Source: Owenweeksia hongkongensis DSM 17368 (GTDB taxonomy: Bacteria; Bacteroidota; Bacteroidia; Flavobacteriales; Schleiferiaceae). From it: 64,000 nucleotides of DNA. Within the stretch, counting starts at the first letter, position 1. Every line of letters starts with the position of its first letter. The stretch covers positions 1,488,001 through 1,552,000 of the forward strand of contig NC_016599.1 in assembly GCF_000236705.1 (NCBI RefSeq), in the 5' to 3' direction. Of this stretch, positions 27,197-34,556 are shown piece by piece. Made by a program: the position numbers and the translations under genes. Below the pieces are notes generated by a model. The model was not told where the DNA came from. It saw only the letters and a list, made by a program, of their open reading frames with translations, and ran no database searches.

Positions 27197-28148
27197 CGGG
27201 GTTGGACACGAATCCTTCTTTTATGGCTTTATACAGATTTTCAATTCCTTGGGGTACGGTAAGTGTTATTTCAAACCCAAGCTCTTTTTTGATTTTATCA
27301 AAATTCACACGGTAATCTCTAGGGTCTTCGTTCTTCTCTACGTACTTCACCTTTCCTTCTGGAATCACCTTTAATATTTCTTCTACTATCATTTGCTTCT
27401 GATAGTTTTCTTCGGTGTTTCCAACGTTAAATACATTGAATGAAACTTTTTCAGCCGGGACTTCAATGCACATCTTTACCGAACGAGCAAGGTCTCTTAC
27501 ATGGCAGTAAGGACGCCAAAACTGCTCTCCAAAAATCACTAGCTCTCTATCTAGAGCCACCTCTTTGGTAAACTCATTTACGGTAAGATCAAAGCGAACT
27601 CGTGGCGACAAACCATAAACCGTAGAAAACCTCAAACAAGTAGGTTTGGCTGAATTGGCTTGATCCTGACCTAGAAGGAATTTCTCAAAAGCCACTTTAG
27701 TTTCTGCGTAAAGCGAAACTGGAGCCAGTGTAGATTCTTCAGTAACGAACTGGCTTGGATCATCCATTTTACCATAATTACTACAAGTGCTCGCAAAAAT
27801 AAATCGCTGCACTCCGGCTGCATTGGCTACTTCGTAAAGCATTTTTGCTCCTACCAAATTTGTTTCATTGGTAAGTTCAGGACTTTTTGCGCAAGCAGGG
27901 TCACCCACTATAGCTGCGAGGTGTGCCACTGCATAAACATCTTGTACAGCAAGTTCCACATCCTCCCGATTACGGATATCTCCTTTTACAAATTCAAAAT
28001 TGGGATGTTCTAAAAGATCGATGATGGACTCACCACCGTACATCAAATTATCTATAACTCTTACCTGATGACCTTGCTCTAAAAGTATACGAACAAGCAC
28101 GGAACCTATGTACCCCGCTCCACCAGTAACTAAAATCCTATTAGTCAT
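27171..28148 (-). CDS. NAD-dependent epimerase/dehydratase (extended SDR)
   Basis: A 325-residue nucleotide-sugar enzyme. It has the NAD-binding VTGGAGYIGSVLVRIL at the N-terminus, HLAAIVGDPACAK, FASTCSNYG, the catalytic YAETK, and a C-terminal substrate domain (EQFWRPYCHVRDLARSV, FNVGNTEENYQ). It could be a 4-epimerase, 4,6-dehydratase or reductase. With the aminotransferase next to it, a role in producing a keto-sugar for amination is plausible. One base is shared with the upstream deacetylase-like gene. Confidence 0.85.
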   Translation of the reverse strand: MTNRILVTGGAGYIGSVLVRILLEQGHQVRVIDNLMYGGESIIDLLEHPNFEFVKGDIRNREDVELAVQDVYAVAHLAAIVGDPACAKSPELTNETNLVGAKMLYEVANAAGVQRFIFASTCSNYGKMDDPSQFVTEESTLAPVSLYAETKVAFEKFLLGQDQANSAKPTCLRFSTVYGLSPRVRFDLTVNEFTKEVALDRELVIFGEQFWRPYCHVRDLARSVKMCIEVPAEKVSFNVFNVGNTEENYQKQMIVEEILKVIPEGKVKYVEKNEDPRDYRVNFDKIKKELGFEITLTVPQGIENLYKAIKEGFVSNPDEQKYKNI

Positions 28149-29209
28149 TAAATTCTATTGTAATTAGTAAACTCTATGTCTTTATTATTTCTTGAAACCC
28201 ATTCCAAAAAACTGTCGAGCTCCCGCTCGTTTGCAAATGTTTTTGGATGGCTTATCGCAACAGTTGGAAAAATGTCTTTCTCAAACGATTTTGCCCTCTT
28301 TACTGCACGTTTCGCAAAGTAAGTCATTTCTTCAAAGGAAGTGGCATCACCAAAGGTGAACATCTTTCTCTTTTCACTTAAAACCTCTGTAAGCTTGGCT
28401 AACCTTCCTTTTCCAGCTGTGGCCAAAGATGTACCCACACAGCCTTGAGGCTTCATTGCAATCCCCTTCTTTTTCTTTAGTCCAAGGAATTTTACCTTTT
28501 TTGAAAGCGGCATTTCTGTGGTGAAAATTGGAATCTCTTTGATTTTGCCATTCATTGAAATTGAATTCAAATCCTCATCAATTTTCCAATAGGCGTCATT
28601 TGGGCTATTCTTAAAATCATAAAATGTAAACTCGTCTTGAAATGACAAGCCCGATGCCACTGTGCTGTCTATGTCAAAACCATTTTCTTTCATGGCCTTC
28701 AATACATCTTTCTCAGGTTGCATACTCCAGGCTCCAGCTCTAAATATGTGACATTTGTAAGATTCCTTTACGGGAGTAATAATTTCTTCAAGGGTTTTCT
28801 TGCCTTTGGCAAATAAATTCTTCAAGCCCTTGGCAGGAAATTCCAGATCTTCATATTTCAGTTTACCAATTCGCCATAGATCATAGTTCAATGTCCAATT
28901 TTTTCCATCGAAAGAATAGTCTAACCATTGCGGGTGAAAATGCAGTTGAATATGATGCCCTCGCTTGGCTAAATCCTGTAGCTGAGCTTTGATCTGCCCT
29001 GCCCAGTCCTTCTTTAATTTCCCTGAAGCAAACTCTTGCTCAAAAGCCCAATATTCACACACATCTACAAAGAGAGTGAGGGTTGCTCCGTACTTTTCTA
29101 AAATGGAAGCCATTCGTTCGGTTGGCTCAATCATGCATTTTTCAACGCACCCGCTACCATTCCCAAAGATTTCATAATCGGTGGTAAATATCAATCCGGC
29201 CTTTGCCAT
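28148..29209 (-). CDS. polysaccharide deacetylase-like protein
   Basis: A 353-residue protein with the order of NodB-type carbohydrate esterases. An acidic motif 1 (FTTDYEIFG) lies near residue 10, motif 2 HxH (HIQLHFHPQW) near residue 98, a motif 3-like RAGAWSM near residue 170, and a late His (TVAISHPKTFA). These usually bind a metal and remove N-acetyl groups. No signal peptide is seen, so it probably acts inside the cell on a nucleotide- or lipid-linked sugar; free amines could then be sulfated. It is tightly coupled on both sides. Confidence 0.72.
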   Translation of the reverse strand: MAKAGLIFTTDYEIFGNGSGCVEKCMIEPTERMASILEKYGATLTLFVDVCEYWAFEQEFASGKLKKDWAGQIKAQLQDLAKRGHHIQLHFHPQWLDYSFDGKNWTLNYDLWRIGKLKYEDLEFPAKGLKNLFAKGKKTLEEIITPVKESYKCHIFRAGAWSMQPEKDVLKAMKENGFDIDSTVASGLSFQDEFTFYDFKNSPNDAYWKIDEDLNSISMNGKIKEIPIFTTEMPLSKKVKFLGLKKKKGIAMKPQGCVGTSLATAGKGRLAKLTEVLSEKRKMFTFGDATSFEEMTYFAKRAVKRAKSFEKDIFPTVAISHPKTFANERELDSFLEWVSRNNKDIEFTNYNRI

Positions 29210-30114
29210 TACTTCAACCTTTCTTTAAATGTTTTTCCCACAAAAAGCTGCTTGATAGCTTGTACTTTCATTTTCTGTACAAGTGATACTTTGGCCGTGA
29301 CCTTGTCATAATCCATTTCATCAAAAAAGTCTTCCAAGCCATGCTGTAAAGTGGCTGCATCATTGATACTTAGCGAACTCCTCCACTTTCCGCTGTTTGA
29401 CTTATCCAAAGGTTTGGATACATTATCCTTCCATTTCCGCTCATCGTCAGAAACCAAGTCATTGCCTTTTTTATAAAAATTAAGCATTTCCGGCTCATAG
29501 GTCAAATTTAAAACGGAGAGTAAGCCTGTTAATTCCCGTTTAGGATTTTCCAGTAAGTCTTCATATTTCAACTCATAAAAGCGATCTCCAAAAAGTTCTG
29601 GCCCTTCTTTTCTTACTTTTTTCAGATAATACTGATATTCCGCCATATGAAATTCCGGGCTCCTTTTGGCGCCCCATTCTGTTTTGAGCCTACTTGCTAC
29701 TACATCTCTAGGATCACGCACAATATGAATCATATAGGCTTTTGGAACAAACTCCTTTATGTGGGAAAAATAACGGACATACTCCGTGTCTTTATCTCCA
29801 AGAAAGGTTATTGTGGAATCATTTTCCGGCTTCATTATTTCACAGAATGCCTGGTATAAATCTTCAATTGAAGCAAAGTCTTTGGAACAAAGCTCCGCTT
29901 GCTTTTTAAGTGATAATCGTTGTATAAATTTATCACTGGCCAGTGTACCACCTTTCACTATTTCTTTTGTCAATAAAAAAGGAACCACATATCGTTTGAT
30001 AAAATGCGTTTCCACAGAAAAGTTGATTTCCGAATGTGAATGGAGCATACTCTGGAGCATTGTAGTGCCCGAGCGCCCTACTCCGGTAAGAAAAATTACA
30101 CCTTGATTGGCCAT
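29209..30114 (-). CDS. sulfotransferase family protein
   Basis: First gene of the seven-gene operon; 301 residues from the ATG at 30114, or 309 from an ATG at 30138. I prefer 30114 because the P-loop-like VIFLTGVGRSGTTMLQSML then begins at residue 6, as is usual. The 3'-phosphate site is MIHIVRDPRDVVASRLKTEW near residue 125, and FYELKYEDLLENPKREL follows. PAPS-dependent sulfation of a glycan or peptide is predicted. It is the third sulfotransferase in this region and is not closely similar to the other two. Divergent from the FG-GAP protein gene. Confidence 0.87.
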   Translation of the reverse strand: MANQGVIFLTGVGRSGTTMLQSMLHSHSEINFSVETHFIKRYVVPFLLTKEIVKGGTLASDKFIQRLSLKKQAELCSKDFASIEDLYQAFCEIMKPENDSTITFLGDKDTEYVRYFSHIKEFVPKAYMIHIVRDPRDVVASRLKTEWGAKRSPEFHMAEYQYYLKKVRKEGPELFGDRFYELKYEDLLENPKRELTGLLSVLNLTYEPEMLNFYKKGNDLVSDDERKWKDNVSKPLDKSNSGKWRSSLSINDAATLQHGLEDFFDEMDYDKVTAKVSLVQKMKVQAIKQLFVGKTFKERLK

Positions 30115-30165
30115 GGCCACAAATATGAGAAATTCCATTCATCCTTTCTAACAATCAATTGCCAC

Positions 30166-30194
30166 TTGAAGTCTCACTGTAAACCGTATTTTTG
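30166..30194 (+). promoter_or_regulatory. promoter of the FG-GAP/PKD protein gene
   Basis: TTG (30166-30168), an 18-base spacer and TATTTTTG (30187-30194) fit the Flavobacterium consensus TTG-N17-23-TAnnTTTG. The site is 25 bases before the TTG start at 30220 and supports that start over the earlier ATG at 30040, which lies inside the divergent sulfotransferase gene. Confidence 0.75.
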
Positions 30195-30219
30195 CCAATA
30201 CCCAAAAAGTCCCCATATA

Positions 30220-33105
30220 TTGAAAACTAGATTTACACTTCAACAAAAGGTTATTTTACTTCTATTTATTGGATTACTTGATTGTGGATTTATATGGGGG
30301 CAAAATTTCTCTAGGCTAAACGACCCAACCGTGACAGGTAAAACGGGTAGCTGGAGATCTACTGCTCTTATAGATTATGACAATAACCTCACTCTGGACA
30401 TCTTTATGGGTGGAGGTTCATTAAATGCTAATGGACTATTGTATAATTCTGGGGACTCCACTTTTCTAGACTCTTCTTCTTTGGCAGTAATAACTCAATC
30501 TACAGTGTCGGGACAAAGTTTTTGGGCAGATATTGATAATGACTGTGATTTAGACGTCTTTTGGCCCGATGCCTATCCCGCAACCAATCCCTTCTTTCTC
30601 AATAATGGGTCTGCGGGCTTTTCACAGATGAACAATGTTGTCACTAGCTCTATAATCTATTCTGTTACCGCCTCTTGGCTAGATTACAACCAAGATGGAG
30701 ATATAGACCTCTTTGTGCCCTCCTGGAATGGTGATACAAATTACCTTTATAGAAATGATGGTAACCTATCCTTTACAAGAATTGACACAGGAGAAATTGC
30801 AACTAGCATTGGTGCAATTTGGTCAAGTATATCCGCTGACTATGATAATGATGGAGACCCCGACATTTTTATGGCAAATAACGAAACCAACGGAAAGAAT
30901 TTTCTTTTAAAAAACCATGGTGGAGGAGTCTTTAAAAATGATACTAGCTCAATTATCACAAAAGAGGGTGGGTCTTGCAATACAGCTTCTTGGGGTGATT
31001 TCAACAATGATGGTTGGATTGACCTTTTTGTAGGGAGATATCAACTAACTAACCTTTTATATAAGAACAATGGTGACGGAACTTTTACCAAAATAACTAC
31101 CGGTCCGTTAGTAACATCCAACGCTAAAACTGGTGGTAGCGTATGGGCCGATTTAGATAATGATGGCTATCTGGATATGTACTTATCAATACCTGGATCT
31201 TCAGCAAACAATAACATTATTTATATGAATAATGGAAATGAAACCTTTAGTGATGTAACGTCTGGTCCCGTTTATGCAGAAACATATAGCACTGAAGGCT
31301 GTAATGTAGCCGACTTGAACAATGATGGTTTCTTAGACATTATCAACTCTAATCGATCATCATCACCCATTTCTATATTTCTCAACAACAGAAATTCAAA
31401 CAACTTCTTAAAGCTTGCCCTTCATGGGAGCGCAAGCAACAGAGCCGCTATTGGATCTAGGATAGAAATCATTACGGCCAGCGGGAAGCAAATGCGATAT
31501 ATGGGTGCAGGTAGTGGAAGACGTTCTCAAGAACCTTTCGAAATCCACTTTGGGCTTGGGCAAGATACCGTGATTGATACCCTTAAAATATTTTGGCCTA
31601 GCAATAATGTTTGTACTCTAAGCAATGTACCAGTTAATGCCTTTTACAATATTGGTGAACTTACTTGCTCACTTGACTCTTTAGTTTCTCCAGATTATTC
31701 AGATTCCACCAGCTTTTTGACAGCTCATTTTAGCAATCTTTCGAACGGCTCCATAAGCAGCTATGAATGGAATTTTGGAGATGGTCAGACCAGTACTCAA
31801 ACTAATCCTGTGCATCATTATTCGCAGGCCGGGAAATATGAGGTTACCTTAAAAGTATTTGACAATTTCTGTAAGTCCACTTTTATTACCGATTCTATAG
31901 AAATCTGCCCCGACACCGCCAAACTTGGTTTTTATACAAGTATGCAGGGAACAGCAGTTACTTTCAATGATACTTCCATTTCAAATGGCTATAGTTTTCA
32001 ATGGGATTTTGGAGATGGTAACTCGGGCAATGGAAGTATTGCCAATCACACTTACACTGTGGCAGGTAATTACAATGTGTGTCTTTATGTTACCGATTCT
32101 TGCCGAATTGACACACTCTGTCAAACCATTACGGTTTGTAACGATACACTCACCGCAGCTTTTGGTCAAACCACTTCTGCTCTCAATGTCAGTTTTATCG
32201 ATTCCTCGGTGAATGCAACAAGTATTATTTGGGACTTCGGTGATGGTAACACTGATACTGCTGCTAACCCCACTCATACCTATGCTGCACCTGGCTATTA
32301 CACGGTTTGCCAAACGGTGATGGATATCTGTACCTCTACTACTACCTGCAAAACTATTGGAGTTTGCCTGGATACGGCTATTGCCAAATTTAGCTACAGC
32401 GACACTTTAAATACCATATGGCTCACTTCAAATGCTCAAAATGCAAACTCCATTCTTTGGGATTTTGGAGATGGCAACTTGAGCACAAACCCTAACCCTA
32501 CCCATACCTATTTACAGTATGGAACCTATACAGTTTGCCTTATTGTAAGTAATGATTGCTATACTGATACCCTGTGTCAGAACATTACTATCTGCCCGGT
32601 AAAAGGTATTGCTGATTACACATACCAACATGTAGGGCAAAGCTTAGCCGTTCAGTTTCATGATAAATCTACAGACTCTCAATCCTATTTTTGGGATTTT
32701 GGTGATGGAAGTCTCAGTACCATGAAAAATCCGCTGATAGTATACTCCAGAGCGTGGGTATATAATGTTTGTTTAACTATTACCGACACTTGTGGAAAAG
32801 AAGATAAATATTGTGAAGAGATTAATATGATGCCCTTTAGTATTGGCGAACTAAGCTTACTTGAAAGCATCAAGGTTTTCCCTAATCCTGCTGATGATTT
32901 TTTACAAATAGAACTACCAGCAGAAATAAAGTCAGGAACTATCATCTCGCTTTATGACCTGAATGGCAAGTTACTTGTAGAAAGAGGAGTAACCGAAAAT
33001 AAAGAGCAAGTAACTCTTGATTTGAGCTCACTTGCTAAGGGCGTATACTTATTAGATCTAAACCTTAACGGGGCTTCGCGACAAGTTAAAATTGTAAAAA
33101 ACTAA
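30220..33105 (+). CDS. FG-GAP/ASPIC-UnbV/PKD surface protein with T9SS type A C-terminal domain
   Basis: A 961-residue secreted protein. From the TTG at 30220 the N-terminus is a good signal peptide (KTRFTLQQKVILLLFIGLL, ending GFIWGQ). An FG-GAP/VCBS propeller of Asp-rich repeats follows to about residue 400 (DYDNDGDPDIFMAN, DFNNDGWIDLF, DLDNDGYLDMY). Then comes an ASPIC/UnbV segment (GSRIEIITASGKQMRYMGAG, EIHFGLG). Five PKD domains have W-(D/N)-FGDG motifs at about 500-860. A type A sorting domain closes it (VFPNPADDFLQIELP, ISLYDLNGKLL, KGVYLLDL). It is probably calcium-binding, adhesive and T9SS-exported. It ends four bases inside the convergent wecB. Confidence 0.9.
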   Translation: MKTRFTLQQKVILLLFIGLLDCGFIWGQNFSRLNDPTVTGKTGSWRSTALIDYDNNLTLDIFMGGGSLNANGLLYNSGDSTFLDSSSLAVITQSTVSGQSFWADIDNDCDLDVFWPDAYPATNPFFLNNGSAGFSQMNNVVTSSIIYSVTASWLDYNQDGDIDLFVPSWNGDTNYLYRNDGNLSFTRIDTGEIATSIGAIWSSISADYDNDGDPDIFMANNETNGKNFLLKNHGGGVFKNDTSSIITKEGGSCNTASWGDFNNDGWIDLFVGRYQLTNLLYKNNGDGTFTKITTGPLVTSNAKTGGSVWADLDNDGYLDMYLSIPGSSANNNIIYMNNGNETFSDVTSGPVYAETYSTEGCNVADLNNDGFLDIINSNRSSSPISIFLNNRNSNNFLKLALHGSASNRAAIGSRIEIITASGKQMRYMGAGSGRRSQEPFEIHFGLGQDTVIDTLKIFWPSNNVCTLSNVPVNAFYNIGELTCSLDSLVSPDYSDSTSFLTAHFSNLSNGSISSYEWNFGDGQTSTQTNPVHHYSQAGKYEVTLKVFDNFCKSTFITDSIEICPDTAKLGFYTSMQGTAVTFNDTSISNGYSFQWDFGDGNSGNGSIANHTYTVAGNYNVCLYVTDSCRIDTLCQTITVCNDTLTAAFGQTTSALNVSFIDSSVNATSIIWDFGDGNTDTAANPTHTYAAPGYYTVCQTVMDICTSTTTCKTIGVCLDTAIAKFSYSDTLNTIWLTSNAQNANSILWDFGDGNLSTNPNPTHTYLQYGTYTVCLIVSNDCYTDTLCQNITICPVKGIADYTYQHVGQSLAVQFHDKSTDSQSYFWDFGDGSLSTMKNPLIVYSRAWVYNVCLTITDTCGKEDKYCEEINMMPFSIGELSLLESIKVFPNPADDFLQIELPAEIKSGTIISLYDLNGKLLVERGVTENKEQVTLDLSSLAKGVYLLDLNLNGASRQVKIVKN

Positions 33106-34157
33106 ACGGAATATAGGCGGAGGGAATCGATAATTTTCTCCGCTGTATCTCCTTCCCCGTAAGGGTTTGCCTTTATAGTAAATGGAGTCTCCGTAAAATA
33201 TTGGAATGCCTCCAACACTTTATCCTCATCACTTCCACAAATTCGGTTTACACCCAAATCCACAAGTTCTGTCCACTCAGTTTCCTTGCGAAGTGTAATG
33301 CAAAATTTATTTAGGTAAAAAGCTTCTTTTTGCAGACCTCCGGAATCCGTGAGCACGAGCTTCGAATTTTGAATCAAAGGCAACATTTGTAAATATCCGA
33401 CCGGGTCAATAACCTTCGCCTCAACAGGAATTTCAAGCTCCCTCAACTTTGCTTTAGTTCGCGGGTGCATTGGCCAAACAACAGGAAGTTGCTCATTAAT
33501 TTTATTCACAGTGCTCAGGAGCCTTCTAAGAACAGTTTGATTATCCGTGTTTTCTGCACGGTGGAGCGTAAGCAAAGCATACGGTTGGCTTTCATTCTCG
33601 TAAGCGTTATTTGAAGCATAAAATTTCACTGCATCAAACATAATGTCCCCCACGTTTACTATTTCTCTCCCTTTTTCAAGTCCTTCCTTTTTCAGGTTAT
33701 CAATAGCATTTTGAGAGGGAACAAACAAAACGTCACTCAACTGATCAGTCTCCACACGGTTGTGTTCTTCGGGCATTTCAAGGTTATAACTACGTAAACC
33801 AGCTTCCACATGGGCCAATTTTATTCCATGCTTTTTTGCGGCACGTGCTCCTGCCAAAGTTGAGTTGGTATCTCCATAAACTAGCACCCAATCTGGTTGC
33901 TCCTTCTGAATGACTCCATCAATAGCAGCTTGCATCTTCTCCAACATCTCACCTCTGTCCATACCATGAATTTCGAAATGATAAGAAGGTTTTGGAATTT
34001 TCATTTCCTCAAAGAAAACTTCACTCATGTTGGAATCATAGTGTTGGCCTGTATGCACAAGAATTTCTTCCCAATCTGTAAGTTCAGAAAGCTTTCGGCT
34101 AAAAGCAGCTGCCTTAATAAACTGAGGGCGCGCGCCAACTATGGTTACGATTTTCAT
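33102..34157 (-). CDS. wecB: UDP-N-acetylglucosamine 2-epimerase (non-hydrolysing)
   Basis: This enzyme interconverts UDP-GlcNAc and UDP-ManNAc for surface polysaccharide synthesis. The 351-residue product has MKIVTIVGARPQFIKAAAF, HTGQHYDSNMSEVFF, VYGDTNSTLAGARAAKK, HVEAGLRSYNLEMPEEHNR and LTDSGGLQKEAFYL, all family-defining. The His/Asp/Glu catalytic residues appear present. Cytoplasmic. It overlaps the FG-GAP gene by four bases at the 3' ends with no terminator. It supplies the glycan locus upstream. Confidence 0.95.
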   Translation of the reverse strand: MKIVTIVGARPQFIKAAAFSRKLSELTDWEEILVHTGQHYDSNMSEVFFEEMKIPKPSYHFEIHGMDRGEMLEKMQAAIDGVIQKEQPDWVLVYGDTNSTLAGARAAKKHGIKLAHVEAGLRSYNLEMPEEHNRVETDQLSDVLFVPSQNAIDNLKKEGLEKGREIVNVGDIMFDAVKFYASNNAYENESQPYALLTLHRAENTDNQTVLRRLLSTVNKINEQLPVVWPMHPRTKAKLRELEIPVEAKVIDPVGYLQMLPLIQNSKLVLTDSGGLQKEAFYLNKFCITLRKETEWTELVDLGVNRICGSDEDKVLEAFQYFTETPFTIKANPYGEGDTAEKIIDSLRLYSV

Positions 34158-34310
34158 TAAATAAAATCAGGGAGTTTTTGTAAGTGCACGAATATCGGAA
34201 AGATTGAACAAGTTCATCACCTCAAACATTTAAAAATAAAAAAGCAGCCAACAACTATAGCAATAAGCTATAGCATTTGGCTGCTTCATATTTATTAAGG
34301 AAATTTTGCC
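34158..34310. terminator. terminator of the carB operon within the wecB upstream gap
   Basis: The core is a nested hairpin at 34242-34286: outer stem AAGCAGCCAA/TTGGCTGCTT and inner stem CTATAGC/GCTATAG. On the minus strand it is followed by TTTTTTATTTTTA, so it terminates transcription from carB and the DUF4834 gene. Nothing else is seen in this gap, and no clear wecB promoter. Confidence 0.85.
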
Positions 34311-34556
34311 TTAATCCTTTACCTCTTCGTAGTCCACATATTCACCTATTTGGTGGTCATCCTTCTTCTTTTTATAAGGATTGAATGATATGGTCACTTT
34401 CCCTTCTTCATTTCTTCCGAAAGGGCTGTTGCCTTTTTTACCATTATTACCACCATTGGCATACCCTTGCTTAAAGGGTTTCACAAAAATGAACTTTACC
34501 AAAAAATAAATTAGGTAAAAGAAAAGAGCAAAAATTACAAATCTTACTAGTCCCAC
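34311..34556 (-). CDS. DUF4834 family small membrane protein
   Basis: An 81-residue protein with one N-terminal membrane helix (VRFVIFALFFYLIYFLVKFIF), a Gly/Asn-rich linker and the conserved DUF4834 end (KVTISFNPYKKKKDD, IGEYVDYEEVKD). The family is Bacteroidota-specific and of unknown function. It shares one base with carB upstream and is followed by the terminator at 34242, so it is co-transcribed with carB. Confidence 0.85.
   Translation of the reverse strand: MGLVRFVIFALFFYLIYFLVKFIFVKPFKQGYANGGNNGKKGNSPFGRNEEGKVTISFNPYKKKKDDHQIGEYVDYEEVKD

Noticed and set aside
30040-30219. Longer N-terminus for the FG-GAP protein from the ATG at 30040
   Set aside because: It overlaps the divergent sulfotransferase start, runs through the promoter at 30166-30194, and would bury the signal peptide.
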